Notes under the pieces: generated by a model
Database searches by the model: none
What the model saw: only the letters and a program-made list of their open reading frames with translations
What the model was told of the DNA's origin: nothing
Program-made: the position numbers and the translations under genes
NCBI GenBank assembly: GCA_016721945.1
Contig: JADKHC010000036.1
Location: 1 to 14,166 of the forward strand
DNA: 14,166 nt
Direction of reading: 5' to 3'
Source of the DNA: Verrucomicrobiota bacterium
GTDB lineage: Bacteria; Verrucomicrobiota; Verrucomicrobiia; Opitutales; Opitutaceae
Shown: positions 1 to 6,172 of the stretch, in pieces
Layout: every line of letters begins with the position of its first letter
Numbering within the stretch: position 1 is the stretch's first letter

Positions 1-630
1 GTCTTTCGCGATCCAGCGGGCGGCGCGTGAATCGATTTTGGCGATGGCTTTTGCTTCGGCGATCGCTGCACGGCGCAGGCGGGAGTCGCGTTTGCCGATC
101 TGGCGGAGGGCCCAGTTTATGGCTTTGCGCACGAAGTTGCGGTCATCGTGCGACTCACGGCGAATGATGGGAAGGAAATCGAGGAAGCTTTCGTCGGGCA
201 GGTCTTTTCGGCGTACGGCCATCCGAGCCATGAGGACGAAGCCGGCGCGTTTCACGAACTCGGGCCGCTTCGTTGTCCATTGCAGGGCTTTTTCGATGGC
301 GAAGGGCACGTAGGGAAGAACTTCTCCGCAGACTTGGTCGCAGATATCCCAGGAGTCGAAGTCGCGCACCCAGCGTTCGGCTTGGGCGCGGGTGACTTTG
401 TCGGGATCTTCAATGAGCGCTGCGAGGATGCGTGCTTCGTGGATGCCGCTGGCCCAGAGTTCTAGCGCTAGCGCGTGGTTCTTGCGGTGTGGACGGGCGA
501 GCGGACGAAGCACGGCTATGGAGATACCGAGATGTTCGGTTTTCGGTGTGATGCCGAAACGGCGCTGGCCGGCGATGTTGACCGGGTTTCGGAGCGAACG
601 CAGTTCGGCGATGAGCGTGGTCGCGGTCAT
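1..630 (-). CDS. DNA alkylation repair protein, AlkD-like (3' end outside window)
   Basis: An open frame of 210 codons runs from an ATG at 630 leftwards off the window edge, so the C-terminus is missing. The translation is helix-rich and fits the AlkD/DNA_alkylation HEAT-repeat family, whose members excise N3- and N7-alkylated purines without flipping the base. Seen in the sequence: FDSWDICD at about 91-98, which aligns with the AlkD segment holding the Trp and Asp lining the active cleft (here W94 and D98); an RAGFVL helix near 128-133; and FVRKAINWALRQIGKR at 166-181, a hallmark of the family, with W173 at the position of the third aromatic. The frame is open upstream to a TAG near 700, but ATG 630 is the only ATG start in it. 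No Shine-Dalgarno is visible. It lies 61 bases after the TPR-like gene on the same strand and may be co-transcribed. Family assignment is firm; the substrate is inferred. Confidence 0.88.
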   Translation of the reverse strand, partial: MTATTLIAELRSLRNPVNIAGQRRFGITPKTEHLGISIAVLRPLARPHRKNHALALELWASGIHEARILAALIEDPDKVTRAQAERWVRDFDSWDICDQVCGEVLPYVPFAIEKALQWTTKRPEFVKRAGFVLMARMAVRRKDLPDESFLDFLPIIRRESHDDRNFVRKAINWALRQIGKRDSRLRRAAIAEAKAIAKIDSRAARWIAKD

Positions 631-647
631 GGCGGTGGGGTTACTTT

Positions 648-667
648 GCGGGGTGAGGGCACCCCGC
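648..667. repeat. short perfect hairpin between TPR-like gene and alkD-like gene
   Basis: GCGGGGTG at 648-655 and CACCCCGC at 660-667 form a perfect 8-bp stem with a 4-base loop. No T-tract follows on either strand, so it is not a convincing intrinsic terminator. It may be a short REP-like unit (the minus strand continues as GTAGGCGGGGTG) or an mRNA-stabilising hairpin at the 3' end of the upstream gene. Confidence 0.6.
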
Positions 668-691
668 CTACATCCGAACGAGGAAGTCCGA

Positions 692-2071
692 TTACAGTCC
701 TAGCACTTGTTTGGCCTCGAGCACGAGCGGGGTCTCGTTGAGCGGTGCGTCGGGTGGGATGGCGTTGGTGACGCCGATCTTCGGAGCGCGATCGCGCAGG
801 GCCAGCCAGGCGAGTGAGGCGGGTTCGGACGATGCGGCGCGGGCGGCGATGCGGGCCAGGGTTTGCGCGGGCGTGGGAATTTGCTCTTTGGGCAGGACAC
901 CTTTTTCGGCGAGGAAAAAGGTGAGCGATGAGCCGAGCGTGTCACACCAGGCAAAGGGATTTGGCGGTGGCGCGTAGGTTAGGCCAGAACCCGCCGGGTA
1001 CGGCGCGAACTCCATGAACATGTGGATCGCATTGATGAGTTGCATCAGTTCGCCGTTGGCGGTCGCGGGCGTCCACTGGAGCTGGAAGGTTTTGCGCTCA
1101 CGGAATTTCTTAATTTCCCAGAGGCGCAGGGTGAGGTTGTAGTCGCCGTTGCGCTGCCGGAGCGAGCCGGTGAACACGTAGTCGAGGCCGCCGTCGGAGG
1201 TGTCGACGAGTTGGCGGATGTTGTCGACCGTCCACTCGGAGGCGAAAATTCCGTAGTGCTCCTTGCCCGACATCGCGATGGCGGCGACGGGTGCGTAGTG
1301 GGGACAGAAATACAAGGACTCGGCCAGCCAGAGGGGCAGGCCGCGGCTGATGCGGGCGAGATCGTCTTCGGGCTGGCCCATTTTTTGCAGCCAATCCTGG
1401 GCGTCGGGTTGCGCAAGCTGGGCGAAGGCTACGCGGCGTTTTTTGCCTTCTTTTGGCGGTAGTAGATTGGTTAAGCCTTCCAGTCCATAGGACCAGATTG
1501 GGCGGCTGATGCTGACGAGGTGGATGGTTTTGATCGGCGGCGGACTATCGGCGGATGTGGCTTCGTCGGGGGTTGCCCCGCCGGTGCGTGGAGGAAGCTG
1601 GCCCCGGCGCTCGGCTTCGATGAGTTCGGCGAGGGCGTTGGAAAAACCGTAGAGACGTTGCTCGAGTTCGGGTTGCTTGAGGGCGAAAAGGATGTCGAGC
1701 AGGTGCTGCGCGGCGGTGGTGTTGTGCGTCGCGAGGTAGGCTTGCAGGAGGTTAATGCCGGTGGCGGGGCCGTGGCGCGTGGCGTCGTAGCGGGGCGCGA
1801 TGAGTTCCACGATTTGGTCAACGAATCCGCAGGAGCCGAGGTCGCCCGAGAGCGCCACGAGCACGTCGGGACGGTCGCCGGAGGTTATGAGCAGCTCCTC
1901 ATAGATCTCGAGCGCGCCGGGCAGATTTTTGGCTTCGAGCTTCTCGCGGGCGGAGAGCAGTAGCGCCTTCACGCTGCCCGCAGGAGGCGGAGGCGTGGGT
2001 GTGCCAGCTGGTTCGGCGGAACTTGGAGGCGTGGCTTTGTTAGGGGAAGAGAAACGGTCGAAGAAGCCCAT
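692..2071 (-). CDS. hypothetical protein with TPR-like N-terminus and possible TolB-N-like domain
   Basis: This 459-residue protein is not one I can name. There is no signal peptide: it begins MGFFDRF, followed by a Pro/Ser/Thr-rich linker to about residue 32. Residues 34-155 are amphipathic helices with TPR-like spacing (LEAKNLPGALEIYEELL at 45-61). A second disordered Pro-rich stretch spans 158-180. Residues 181-355 form a mixed alpha/beta domain. Within it GLDYVFTGSLRQRNGDYNL (295-313), followed by a strand ending LRLWEIKK, resembles the TolB amino-terminal-like domain found in CadC- and adenylate-cyclase-type proteins, where a similar 'YVLTGSLRRDGD' strand pair occurs. The last 100 residues are helical. 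It is probably cytoplasmic. It lies between the rhombosortase-like and alkD-like genes on one strand. The CDS is firm from length and composition; the domain suggestions are inference. Confidence 0.85.
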   Translation of the reverse strand: MGFFDRFSSPNKATPPSSAEPAGTPTPPPPAGSVKALLLSAREKLEAKNLPGALEIYEELLITSGDRPDVLVALSGDLGSCGFVDQIVELIAPRYDATRHGPATGINLLQAYLATHNTTAAQHLLDILFALKQPELEQRLYGFSNALAELIEAERRGQLPPRTGGATPDEATSADSPPPIKTIHLVSISRPIWSYGLEGLTNLLPPKEGKKRRVAFAQLAQPDAQDWLQKMGQPEDDLARISRGLPLWLAESLYFCPHYAPVAAIAMSGKEHYGIFASEWTVDNIRQLVDTSDGGLDYVFTGSLRQRNGDYNLTLRLWEIKKFRERKTFQLQWTPATANGELMQLINAIHMFMEFAPYPAGSGLTYAPPPNPFAWCDTLGSSLTFFLAEKGVLPKEQIPTPAQTLARIAARAASSEPASLAWLALRDRAPKIGVTNAIPPDAPLNETPLVLEAKQVLGL

Positions 2072-2180
2072 GGGGTTAAAAGCAAAAGGATGCGTTGGCG
2101 CGGTGCGACGCTATTTTCGACAACGAATTATGAAATTTCGTGGGGTGGGGAAACCGCGAATGGAGGCGAGCGGGGAAGGT

Positions 2181-2239
2181 CTGCGGGGGCCTGCTTGCGG
2201 GGCGATTCAATCGAATCGCCTGCAAGCAGGCTCCTACAG
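2181..2239. repeat. REP/REPIN-like palindromic element
   Basis: Two imperfect inverted copies of a sequence of the type CTGYRGGRGCCTGCTTGC plus GGCGATTC lie at 2181-2208 (plus orientation) and 2213-2239 (minus orientation), around a 4-base loop at 2209-2212. The arms differ at a few positions and by one base in length. Two inverted REP units close together is the REPIN layout of mobile palindromic elements. The right arm contains the stop codon (2234-2236) of the rhombosortase-like gene. The element lies 110 bases before the start of the TPR-like gene, so its transcript hairpin could act at the end of the protease mRNA. Confidence 0.75.
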
Positions 2240-2842
2240 GGGAGGATTTGAGTGTCGTCGCAGTAATACTGCGCCCGCTCCTACGACGGCACCGACGAGA
2301 TGGGCGAGGGGAACGCTCTGGATGGCTTGAGCGGTGAGTTCGGGATTGAGCGGATGGTTGCGCAGACTTTCAACGGCCACTTTTGCGGCGAAAAGCGCCA
2401 ATACCGCCAGCCATAACCAACGGGCGCGCGGTTCGGTACGCAGGCCGTGGACTGTGAGGGCGACGAGTACGCCTGACGCCACGCCCGAAATCCCCGCGTA
2501 GATGCCGAGCGACGGCGCGAAGGCGAGCAGGGCGATGCTGATCGCGAGCGGCGAGATCAGGAGTGTCGCTCGTGCCGCGCAACGATCGCGTTTCTCCAGC
2601 CATACGCCGGACGGGATCAGCACGACGAGATTCCAAGCCAGGTGGCTCGCGGTGAAATGGACCCAGTGGCCTGTGATGACGCGCCAGAGTTGTCCGCCGA
2701 GGATCTTGGTGCGGTCATAGGCCAGCGCGTCGAAGCTCCCAGGAACGAACCACACGCCAACGGCAAGCGCGCACGCGACGAGCGTGAACCAAGGCAGGCG
2801 TGCTGGTTTGGCTTTGTCGGAGAGTGGGGTGACTTGGGGCAT
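2234..2842 (-). CDS. rhomboid-family intramembrane serine protease, rhombosortase-like
   Basis: This 202-residue polytopic membrane protein has about six hydrophobic segments. Seen: LWRVITGHWVHFTASHLAWN at 52-71 with the rhomboid TM2 His and Asn (H67, N71), GIYAGISGVASG at 113-124 with the nucleophile Ser at S119, and the TM6 AHLVGAVVGAG with the partner His at H181. The Ser-His dyad is therefore intact. The small size, the WR..TGHxVHxxxxHLxWN pattern and absence of extra domains match rhombosortase (GlyGly-CTERM protease) better than GlpG. Known for that family: cleavage of C-terminal GlyGly-type sorting tails at the inner membrane. No protein with such a tail is seen in this window. The last residues are encoded beside and within a REP-like palindrome that supplies the TAG stop. 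The start is the ATG at 2842; no clear Shine-Dalgarno is present. Confidence 0.85.
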   Translation of the reverse strand: MPQVTPLSDKAKPARLPWFTLVACALAVGVWFVPGSFDALAYDRTKILGGQLWRVITGHWVHFTASHLAWNLVVLIPSGVWLEKRDRCAARATLLISPLAISIALLAFAPSLGIYAGISGVASGVLVALTVHGLRTEPRARWLWLAVLALFAAKVAVESLRNHPLNPELTAQAIQSVPLAHLVGAVVGAGAVLLRRHSNPPL

Positions 2843-2893
2843 CCGGTTGGTTTCGGCTTGGCCAAGAGGGCAGACCGTGGCACTTGAAGGTCA

Positions 2894-3034
2894 ATGAAGA
2901 TCTTCCAGCGAGTGCTGCATGCGGTGGCGGTGGTGACCTTGGGGTTAGCTGCTCTTGTCGCAGCTCTGATAATTATGCTTTCGATCTTTGTATCGAAGGC
3001 GAAATACGTAGGAAGGAAAGATGCAGCCCGCTGA
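2894..3034 (+). CDS. small single-pass membrane protein (46 aa)
   Basis: An ATG at 2894 opens a 46-codon frame ending at TGA 3032-3034. The product starts MKIFQRVLHA, has one long hydrophobic helix at about 8-33 (VAVVTLGLAALVAALIIMLS), and ends in a basic tail with KAKYVGRKDAAR. An in-frame TGA at 2885-2887 sits just upstream, so the start cannot lie further out. GAAGG at 2886-2890 is a poorly spaced ribosome site. The 3' end overlaps the start of the next gene by 14 bases, and that gene's Shine-Dalgarno lies inside this one, a typical arrangement for translational coupling. The family is not recognised. It is supported by the hydrophobic pattern and the overlap only; it could be a chance frame. 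Confidence 0.5.
   Translation: MKIFQRVLHAVAVVTLGLAALVAALIIMLSIFVSKAKYVGRKDAAR
3010..3020 (+). promoter_or_regulatory. strong Shine-Dalgarno for the gene starting at 3021
   Basis: AGGAAGGAAAG directly precedes ATG 3021. It is the clearest purine-rich ribosome site in the window and fixes the start of the next gene. It lies within the coding sequence of the 46-codon peptide. Confidence 0.7.
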
Positions 3035-3563
3035 TTTGGGCAGGGGGTGGATTATTATCTCAGTGCTTTTAATATTAATTGTCCTTGTTGCCTGTGGTTT
3101 AGCGATCTGGCGGCGAGCAGGATGGCGAACGATTTTTCTAGCTGGATCTGCTGTAGCTGTGGTCTTTGGTTTTCTTGCTTGGGATTCAGCACCTGTTCCG
3201 TTGGCTGATCTCGGTCCACGCGTAGGCGAAGATGATGCTGGCTATCGTACGATCATGTGGTTGTCGGTGGAATCACCATACGGTCGTTTAGCCGAAGCGG
3301 GCATCTTGAATTCTGAAGACTTTAGAGCCTTGATGCTTCCCAAGGAAAAGAGTGAGAGGCTGGAGCATGTGCGGAAAAACCGCGAAGCGATTTTCCAAGC
3401 ATGGGAAGCTGATAAGTTGGGTCGTGAATGGGTTGACGCGCTTATTGCAATACCGCCAAAGGGAGTTTGGCCGCAGCCCATCAACTCACCACTGGTGGCG
3501 TTTAAGGCAGCTTCGTGCGACATGCTGTATTCGCGCGGCATACGCGTATGTATTGGCCTCTGA
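3021..3563 (+). CDS. membrane-anchored protein of unknown function, N-terminal part (frameshifted)
   Basis: This frame encodes 180 codons from ATG 3021. Two hydrophobic segments, about 11-30 (IIISVLLILIVLVACGLAIW) and 37-53 (TIFLAGSAVAVVFGFLAW), suggest a membrane hairpin or signal anchor. A soluble region follows with RLAEAGILNSEDFRAL and a helical stretch. After CDMLYSR at about 167-173 the frame loses sense and stops at 3561-3563, while the +1 frame carries on with AYAYVLASEGRCDEAA. Removing one base, for example one G of the GG at 3537-3538, would join the parts into about 386 residues. No known domain is recognised. The strong Shine-Dalgarno and the overlap with the upstream 46-codon gene support this start. 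Base composition looks more AT-rich than the neighbours. Confidence 0.7.
   Translation: MQPADLGRGWIIISVLLILIVLVACGLAIWRRAGWRTIFLAGSAVAVVFGFLAWDSAPVPLADLGPRVGEDDAGYRTIMWLSVESPYGRLAEAGILNSEDFRALMLPKEKSERLEHVRKNREAIFQAWEADKLGREWVDALIAIPPKGVWPQPINSPLVAFKAASCDMLYSRGIRVCIGL
3531..3545 (+). other. probable frameshift site in the unknown membrane-anchored gene
   Basis: The upstream frame reads ...DMLYSR and the downstream frame reads AYAYVLASEGR..., both plausible, and they meet at tcgcgcggcatacg. The shift is +1, meaning one base too many here. It is either a sequencing or assembly error in a GC-dinucleotide run or a true inactivating mutation. Confidence 0.65.
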
Positions 3564-4182
3564 AGGACGCTGTGACGAAGCGGCTGCAATCCTAATCCCG
3601 ATGCTAGAAGCCACGCATCAACTCCAGCGCACGGGACAAGGTATTCTGAACAGTATGATTACGACCGTTATCGTAAAAATGAATTACACTGCGCTGGCTG
3701 AGGTTATTGAGCTTGGGCCGATCACAACCGACCACAGTTTGCGCTTAAAAGAAGTTTTGTGTTTAGCACCGACGATTCAGCAAAGAATTCGGAATACATA
3801 TCTTGGAGAGCATGAGTTTCTCCGAGGCTGTATGGACGGAGTTGAAGGTAAATACGTGTCACCCAGCGCACCTAAAGAAAATGTAGACCGCTGGATCAGG
3901 CGGGTCATGGGATACGGAGGGAAATGGTTATTGTTCAATCGTAACCGTACAGAATTTATGGGGCTTGAGGAATTGGCCGAGGCTTCGGCACTTGCTGAGG
4001 CACGTGATATTACGGGGTTGAAAAACTTGGTGCCTGTGTGGAAACGCACCTCTGAATGGAAAAACCCTGTCGGGCGAATAACCATAGCGGCGTTCATACA
4101 ATCACCGCTCAAGATAGCGGAAAATATCTGGCAGGTTGAAGACCAGCGGCTCGCGCTACTGAAGCAGTTGGAGAAACCCTAA
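3538..4182 (+). CDS. membrane-anchored protein of unknown function, C-terminal part (frameshifted)
   Basis: This is the continuation, in the +1 frame, of the gene starting at 3021, ending at TAA 4180-4182. It has no credible start of its own near the junction. The first helices, AYAYVLASEGRCDEAAAILIPML, have the spacing of a TPR-like repeat. Further on are an acidic helix LEELAEASALAEARDITGLKN-type region and a conserved-looking end with NPVGRITIAA and WQVEDQRLALLKQLEKP. The C-terminus looks complete. I recognise no catalytic motif and cannot name a family; the anchor plus helical-repeat layout suggests a periplasmic or membrane-attached scaffold, but that is a guess. The next gene, miaB, begins 196 bases downstream after a repeat-rich leader. 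Confidence 0.65.
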   Translation, partial: AYAYVLASEGRCDEAAAILIPMLEATHQLQRTGQGILNSMITTVIVKMNYTALAEVIELGPITTDHSLRLKEVLCLAPTIQQRIRNTYLGEHEFLRGCMDGVEGKYVSPSAPKENVDRWIRRVMGYGGKWLLFNRNRTEFMGLEELAEASALAEARDITGLKNLVPVWKRTSEWKNPVGRITIAAFIQSPLKIAENIWQVEDQRLALLKQLEKP

Positions 4183-4269
4183 AACTGCTTTCCCGTTTGA
4201 CCCTTGGGCGGGGCGGGGTAGGTAAGCGCCTCCATTCATTAATGCTGCTGCCGACTCTTCATGCTTTTG

Positions 4270-4340
4270 AGGTAGGGACAATGCTCCGCATTGTCCGGTT
4301 TGATTCCGATCTCGGAAAATGCGGAGCGTTGTCCCTACCT
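4270..4340. repeat. long inverted repeat with nested hairpin ahead of miaB
   Basis: Arms 4270-4292 and 4318-4340 match at 22 of 23 positions as inverted copies (AGGTAGGGACAA, one mismatch, GCTCCGCATT) around a 25-base spacer. The left arm also contains a perfect self-hairpin, GGACAATG (4276-4283) with CATTGTCC (4289-4296). The long pairing and the local hairpin cannot form together. The sequence looks like a dispersed intergenic repeat family rather than a dedicated regulator, but it sits in the probable miaB leader. Confidence 0.8.
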
Positions 4341-4346
4341 TCATAC

Positions 4347-4374
4347 CGGCTCGGCAGGGACGCCTCGCCCTACC
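4347..4374. repeat. short GC-rich intergenic repeat just upstream of miaB
   Basis: The minus strand reads GGTAGGGCGAGGCGTCCCTG followed by CCGAGCC. It contains an imperfect palindrome (AGGGaCG/CGcCCT). It looks like the GGTAGGG-type short repeats dispersed in related genomes, and shares GTAGGG with the inverted repeat at 4270-4340. It ends only 4 bases before the miaB start codon, leaving no room for a Shine-Dalgarno. Confidence 0.5.
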
Positions 4375-4378
4375 TTTC

Positions 4379-5743
4379 GTGAACCGCGTTTACATAAAAA
4401 CCTACGGCTGTCAGATGAACGAGCGCGACAGCGAGGCGGTCGCGGCGATGTTGCGCGGGCGTGGGTACCGGATCGTCAACTCGGAGGACGATTGCGATAT
4501 CATGTTGCTCAACACGTGCAGCGTGCGCGACGCGGCCGAACAAAAGGCTATCGGTAAAGCGGGGTATTTGACGAAACGCAAAAAGAAGAATCCCGATTTT
4601 ATCCTCGGTGTTCTTGGTTGCATGGCGCAAAACCGCGGCGCTGAGCTGCTCGAACGGTTGCCTGATCTCGATTTGATTGTGGGCACGCAGAAGTTTCACC
4701 AAGTGCCTGGTTATCTCGACAACCTTCGCGCGGCGCGCGAGGCGGGCGTGCCGATTGGTGAGACGATCATCGATATCGCCGAGGAAGCGGGTTCGCAGAA
4801 CGCGATTCGCGATCATCTGGTGGACGAAGCGGGCAATGCGCCGCAAGTGAGCGCGTTCGTTTCGATTCAGCAGGGCTGCAACATGGATTGCGCGTTTTGC
4901 ATCGTGCCGAAAACGCGTGGTGACGAGCGTTCGCGTCCGATCGACGAAATTGTGCGTGAGTGCGAGCAGCTCGCCGGGCGTGGCACGCGCGAGATCACGC
5001 TGCTCGGGCAGATTGTGACTAGTTATGGTCGGCGCGATTATGTGCACGAGGGCGGAATCTCGCCGTTTGTTCAGCTGCTCGAACGCATCAACGCGATCGA
5101 TGGCATCAAGCGCATCCGTTTCACGTCGCCGCATCCGCGTGGGTTCAAGCAGGACTTGGTTGAGGCTTACGGACGGCTGCCGAAGTTGTGCGAGTATGTT
5201 CACCTGCCGTTGCAATCGGGCAGCAACCGCATCCTGAAAGCGATGAACCGTCCGTATTCGCGCGAGCGTTACAAGGAGCTCGTCGATGCGCTGTTGGCGG
5301 TGCGGCCCGATATGTATTTTTCTACGGACGTGATCGTGGGCTTTCCCGGCGAGACCGAGGAGGATTTTGCGCAGACCCGTGAGCTGTTCGAGGCGTGCAA
5401 CTACGACATGGCGTATGTATTCAAATATTCGATTCGCACCGGCACTCCCGCGGCGACGCTGGGCGATCAGATTCCGGAGGAAGTGAAAGAGGCGCGGAAT
5501 CAGGCGCTGTTGGAAATCTTGCAGAAGAATTCGCTGCGGCGGACGGCCACGTTGGTTGGCAAGACCGAGGAAGTGCTGGTCGAAGGCATCGATAAATCCG
5601 GCGAGCGTTTCACTGGTCGCACGCGCGGGAATCGCGTGGCGATCTTCGAAGCTTCACCGCGACTGGTCGGACAGCTGGTGCCGCTGAAGATCGAGCGGGC
5701 TTCGGTGAGCTCGTTGTACGGCGAGTTGGTGCTGGCGGAGTGA
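4379..5743 (+). CDS. miaB: tRNA-2-methylthio-N6-dimethylallyladenosine synthase MiaB
   Basis: MiaB is a radical SAM methylthiotransferase that adds a methylthio group to i6A37 of tRNAs reading codons beginning with U. From the GTG start at 4379 the protein has 454 residues, close to the family's usual length. The N-terminal UPF0004 domain has its three cluster cysteines C11 (KTYGCQMNE), C47 (NTCSVRDAAEQKA) and C81 (LGCMAQ). The radical SAM CxxxCxxC is C167, C171 and C174 (GCNMDCAFCIVPKTRG). LPLQSGSNRILKAMNR follows in the middle, and a C-terminal TRAM domain spans about 385-450. The frame stays open to an ATG at 4319, but those 20 codons lie in intergenic repeats, while GTG 4379 gives the expected VNRVYIKTYGCQMNE beginning. 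All cluster ligands are present, so the enzyme should be active. Confidence 0.97.
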   Translation: MNRVYIKTYGCQMNERDSEAVAAMLRGRGYRIVNSEDDCDIMLLNTCSVRDAAEQKAIGKAGYLTKRKKKNPDFILGVLGCMAQNRGAELLERLPDLDLIVGTQKFHQVPGYLDNLRAAREAGVPIGETIIDIAEEAGSQNAIRDHLVDEAGNAPQVSAFVSIQQGCNMDCAFCIVPKTRGDERSRPIDEIVRECEQLAGRGTREITLLGQIVTSYGRRDYVHEGGISPFVQLLERINAIDGIKRIRFTSPHPRGFKQDLVEAYGRLPKLCEYVHLPLQSGSNRILKAMNRPYSRERYKELVDALLAVRPDMYFSTDVIVGFPGETEEDFAQTRELFEACNYDMAYVFKYSIRTGTPAATLGDQIPEEVKEARNQALLEILQKNSLRRTATLVGKTEEVLVEGIDKSGERFTGRTRGNRVAIFEASPRLVGQLVPLKIERASVSSLYGELVLAE

Positions 5744-5757
5744 GGGGAGGCGGGAAT

Positions 5758-5790
5758 ATTTTAACAGAAGAGAACAAAGGGAACGAAGCG
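5758..5790 (+). repeat. ACAGAAG/GAACGAAG dispersed repeat, copy 1
   Basis: The sequence attttaacagaagagaac followed by aaagggaacgaagcg. It closely matches the inverted copy at 6062-6096, with only a few differences over about 32 bases, and partly matches the direct copy at 5974-6000. The upstream 'gggaat' is also shared with copy 2. Confidence 0.7.
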
Positions 5791-5849
5791 CCGCAGGTGG
5801 GCGAGGTCGAGGTTCCAAGACTTGGAGGTTTGATCCAGGCAAGCCCCAG

Positions 5850-5938
5850 ACGCTTCACGCGTCTTTGCGGCTTTTGCGTTTAAAATAGATCGGAGTTTTC
5901 CAAAACATTTTCACATAAGATCGCCAAGAACGCGAAGG
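5850..5938. repeat. degenerate CGCAAAG / CGCGAAG-type intergenic repeats
   Basis: On the minus strand, 5853-5886 reads AAACGCAAAAGCCGCAAAGA followed by CGCGTGAAG. On the plus strand, 5917-5938 reads aagatcgccaagaacgcgaa followed by gg. Both have units of about 8-9 bases built on cgcNaag, a type of low-complexity intergenic filler. No coding signal is present. Confidence 0.4.
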
Positions 5939-5973
5939 TAGCAGGGCTCGCTGCTGGCGGTGTGGGAATTCGA

Positions 5974-6000
5974 TTTTTTGACAGAAGAGAACGAAGAGTC
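5974..6000 (+). repeat. ACAGAAG/GAACGAAG dispersed repeat, copy 2
   Basis: The sequence ttttttgacagaagagaacg followed by aagagtc, in the same orientation as copy 1 and shorter at its 3' end. Together with copy 3 it forms an inverted pair about 60 bases apart. Confidence 0.6.
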
Positions 6001-6061
6001 GGTGGTATACTTTCATCCGATTTCTAGGCCGAGTGATGGAAATTGTGTTTTAGTTAACCAG

Positions 6062-6096
6062 CATCGCTTCGTTCCCTTCGTTTGCTTCTGTAAAAA
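6062..6096 (-). repeat. ACAGAAG/GAACGAAG dispersed repeat, copy 3 (inverted)
   Basis: The minus strand reads tttttacagaagcaaacgaa followed by gggaacgaagcgatg, matching copy 1 almost throughout. It ends about 77 bases before the start of the membrane-protein gene. Confidence 0.7.
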
Positions 6097-6172
6097 CAGC
6101 GAGGCGCGCCTCGGTCTTGCTTTTCGGGCCGGAGTTTGCGGGGCTCTTCCCTTTCCTTATTCTCCAATCTCC

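Larger units (their letters stand above)
5744..6172. other. intergenic region rich in degenerate repeats, no gene seen
   Basis: These 429 bases between miaB and the membrane-protein gene contain three copies of an ACAGAAG repeat and two stretches of CGCAAAG/CGCGAAG-type filler, listed separately. A weak hairpin, AGACGC (5848-5853) with GCGTCT (5859-5864), lies 105 bases past miaB, followed by a T-containing stretch, and might help end that transcript. An open frame from 5960 continues in frame into the next gene, but its first part is repeat sequence and is not believed. Confidence 0.6.

Noticed and set aside
148..741. Several overlapping plus-strand open frames of 88-105 codons
   Set aside because: They are shadows of the minus-strand AlkD-like gene, whose translation shows clear family motifs.
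2259..2273. CGCAGTA-a-TACTGCG palindrome as an operator or separate repeat
   Set aside because: It lies within the rhomboid coding region, where the encoded AHLVGAVVGAGAVLL is a conserved-looking TM6, so the palindrome may be coincidence of codon choice.
4319..4378. Extended N-terminus of MiaB from ATG 4319
   Set aside because: The 20 extra codons lie in intergenic repeat sequence, and GTG 4379 gives the N-terminus typical of the family.
4370..5215. A 281-codon open frame on the minus strand inside miaB
   Set aside because: It is the antisense of a fully recognised MiaB with intact motifs; its translation has no domain and results from GC-rich codon bias.
5960..6172. Extended N-terminus of the membrane protein from 5960
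   Set aside because: The extra 71 codons run through dispersed repeats and have no membrane-protein character; ATG 6173 starts a normal hydrophobic helix.
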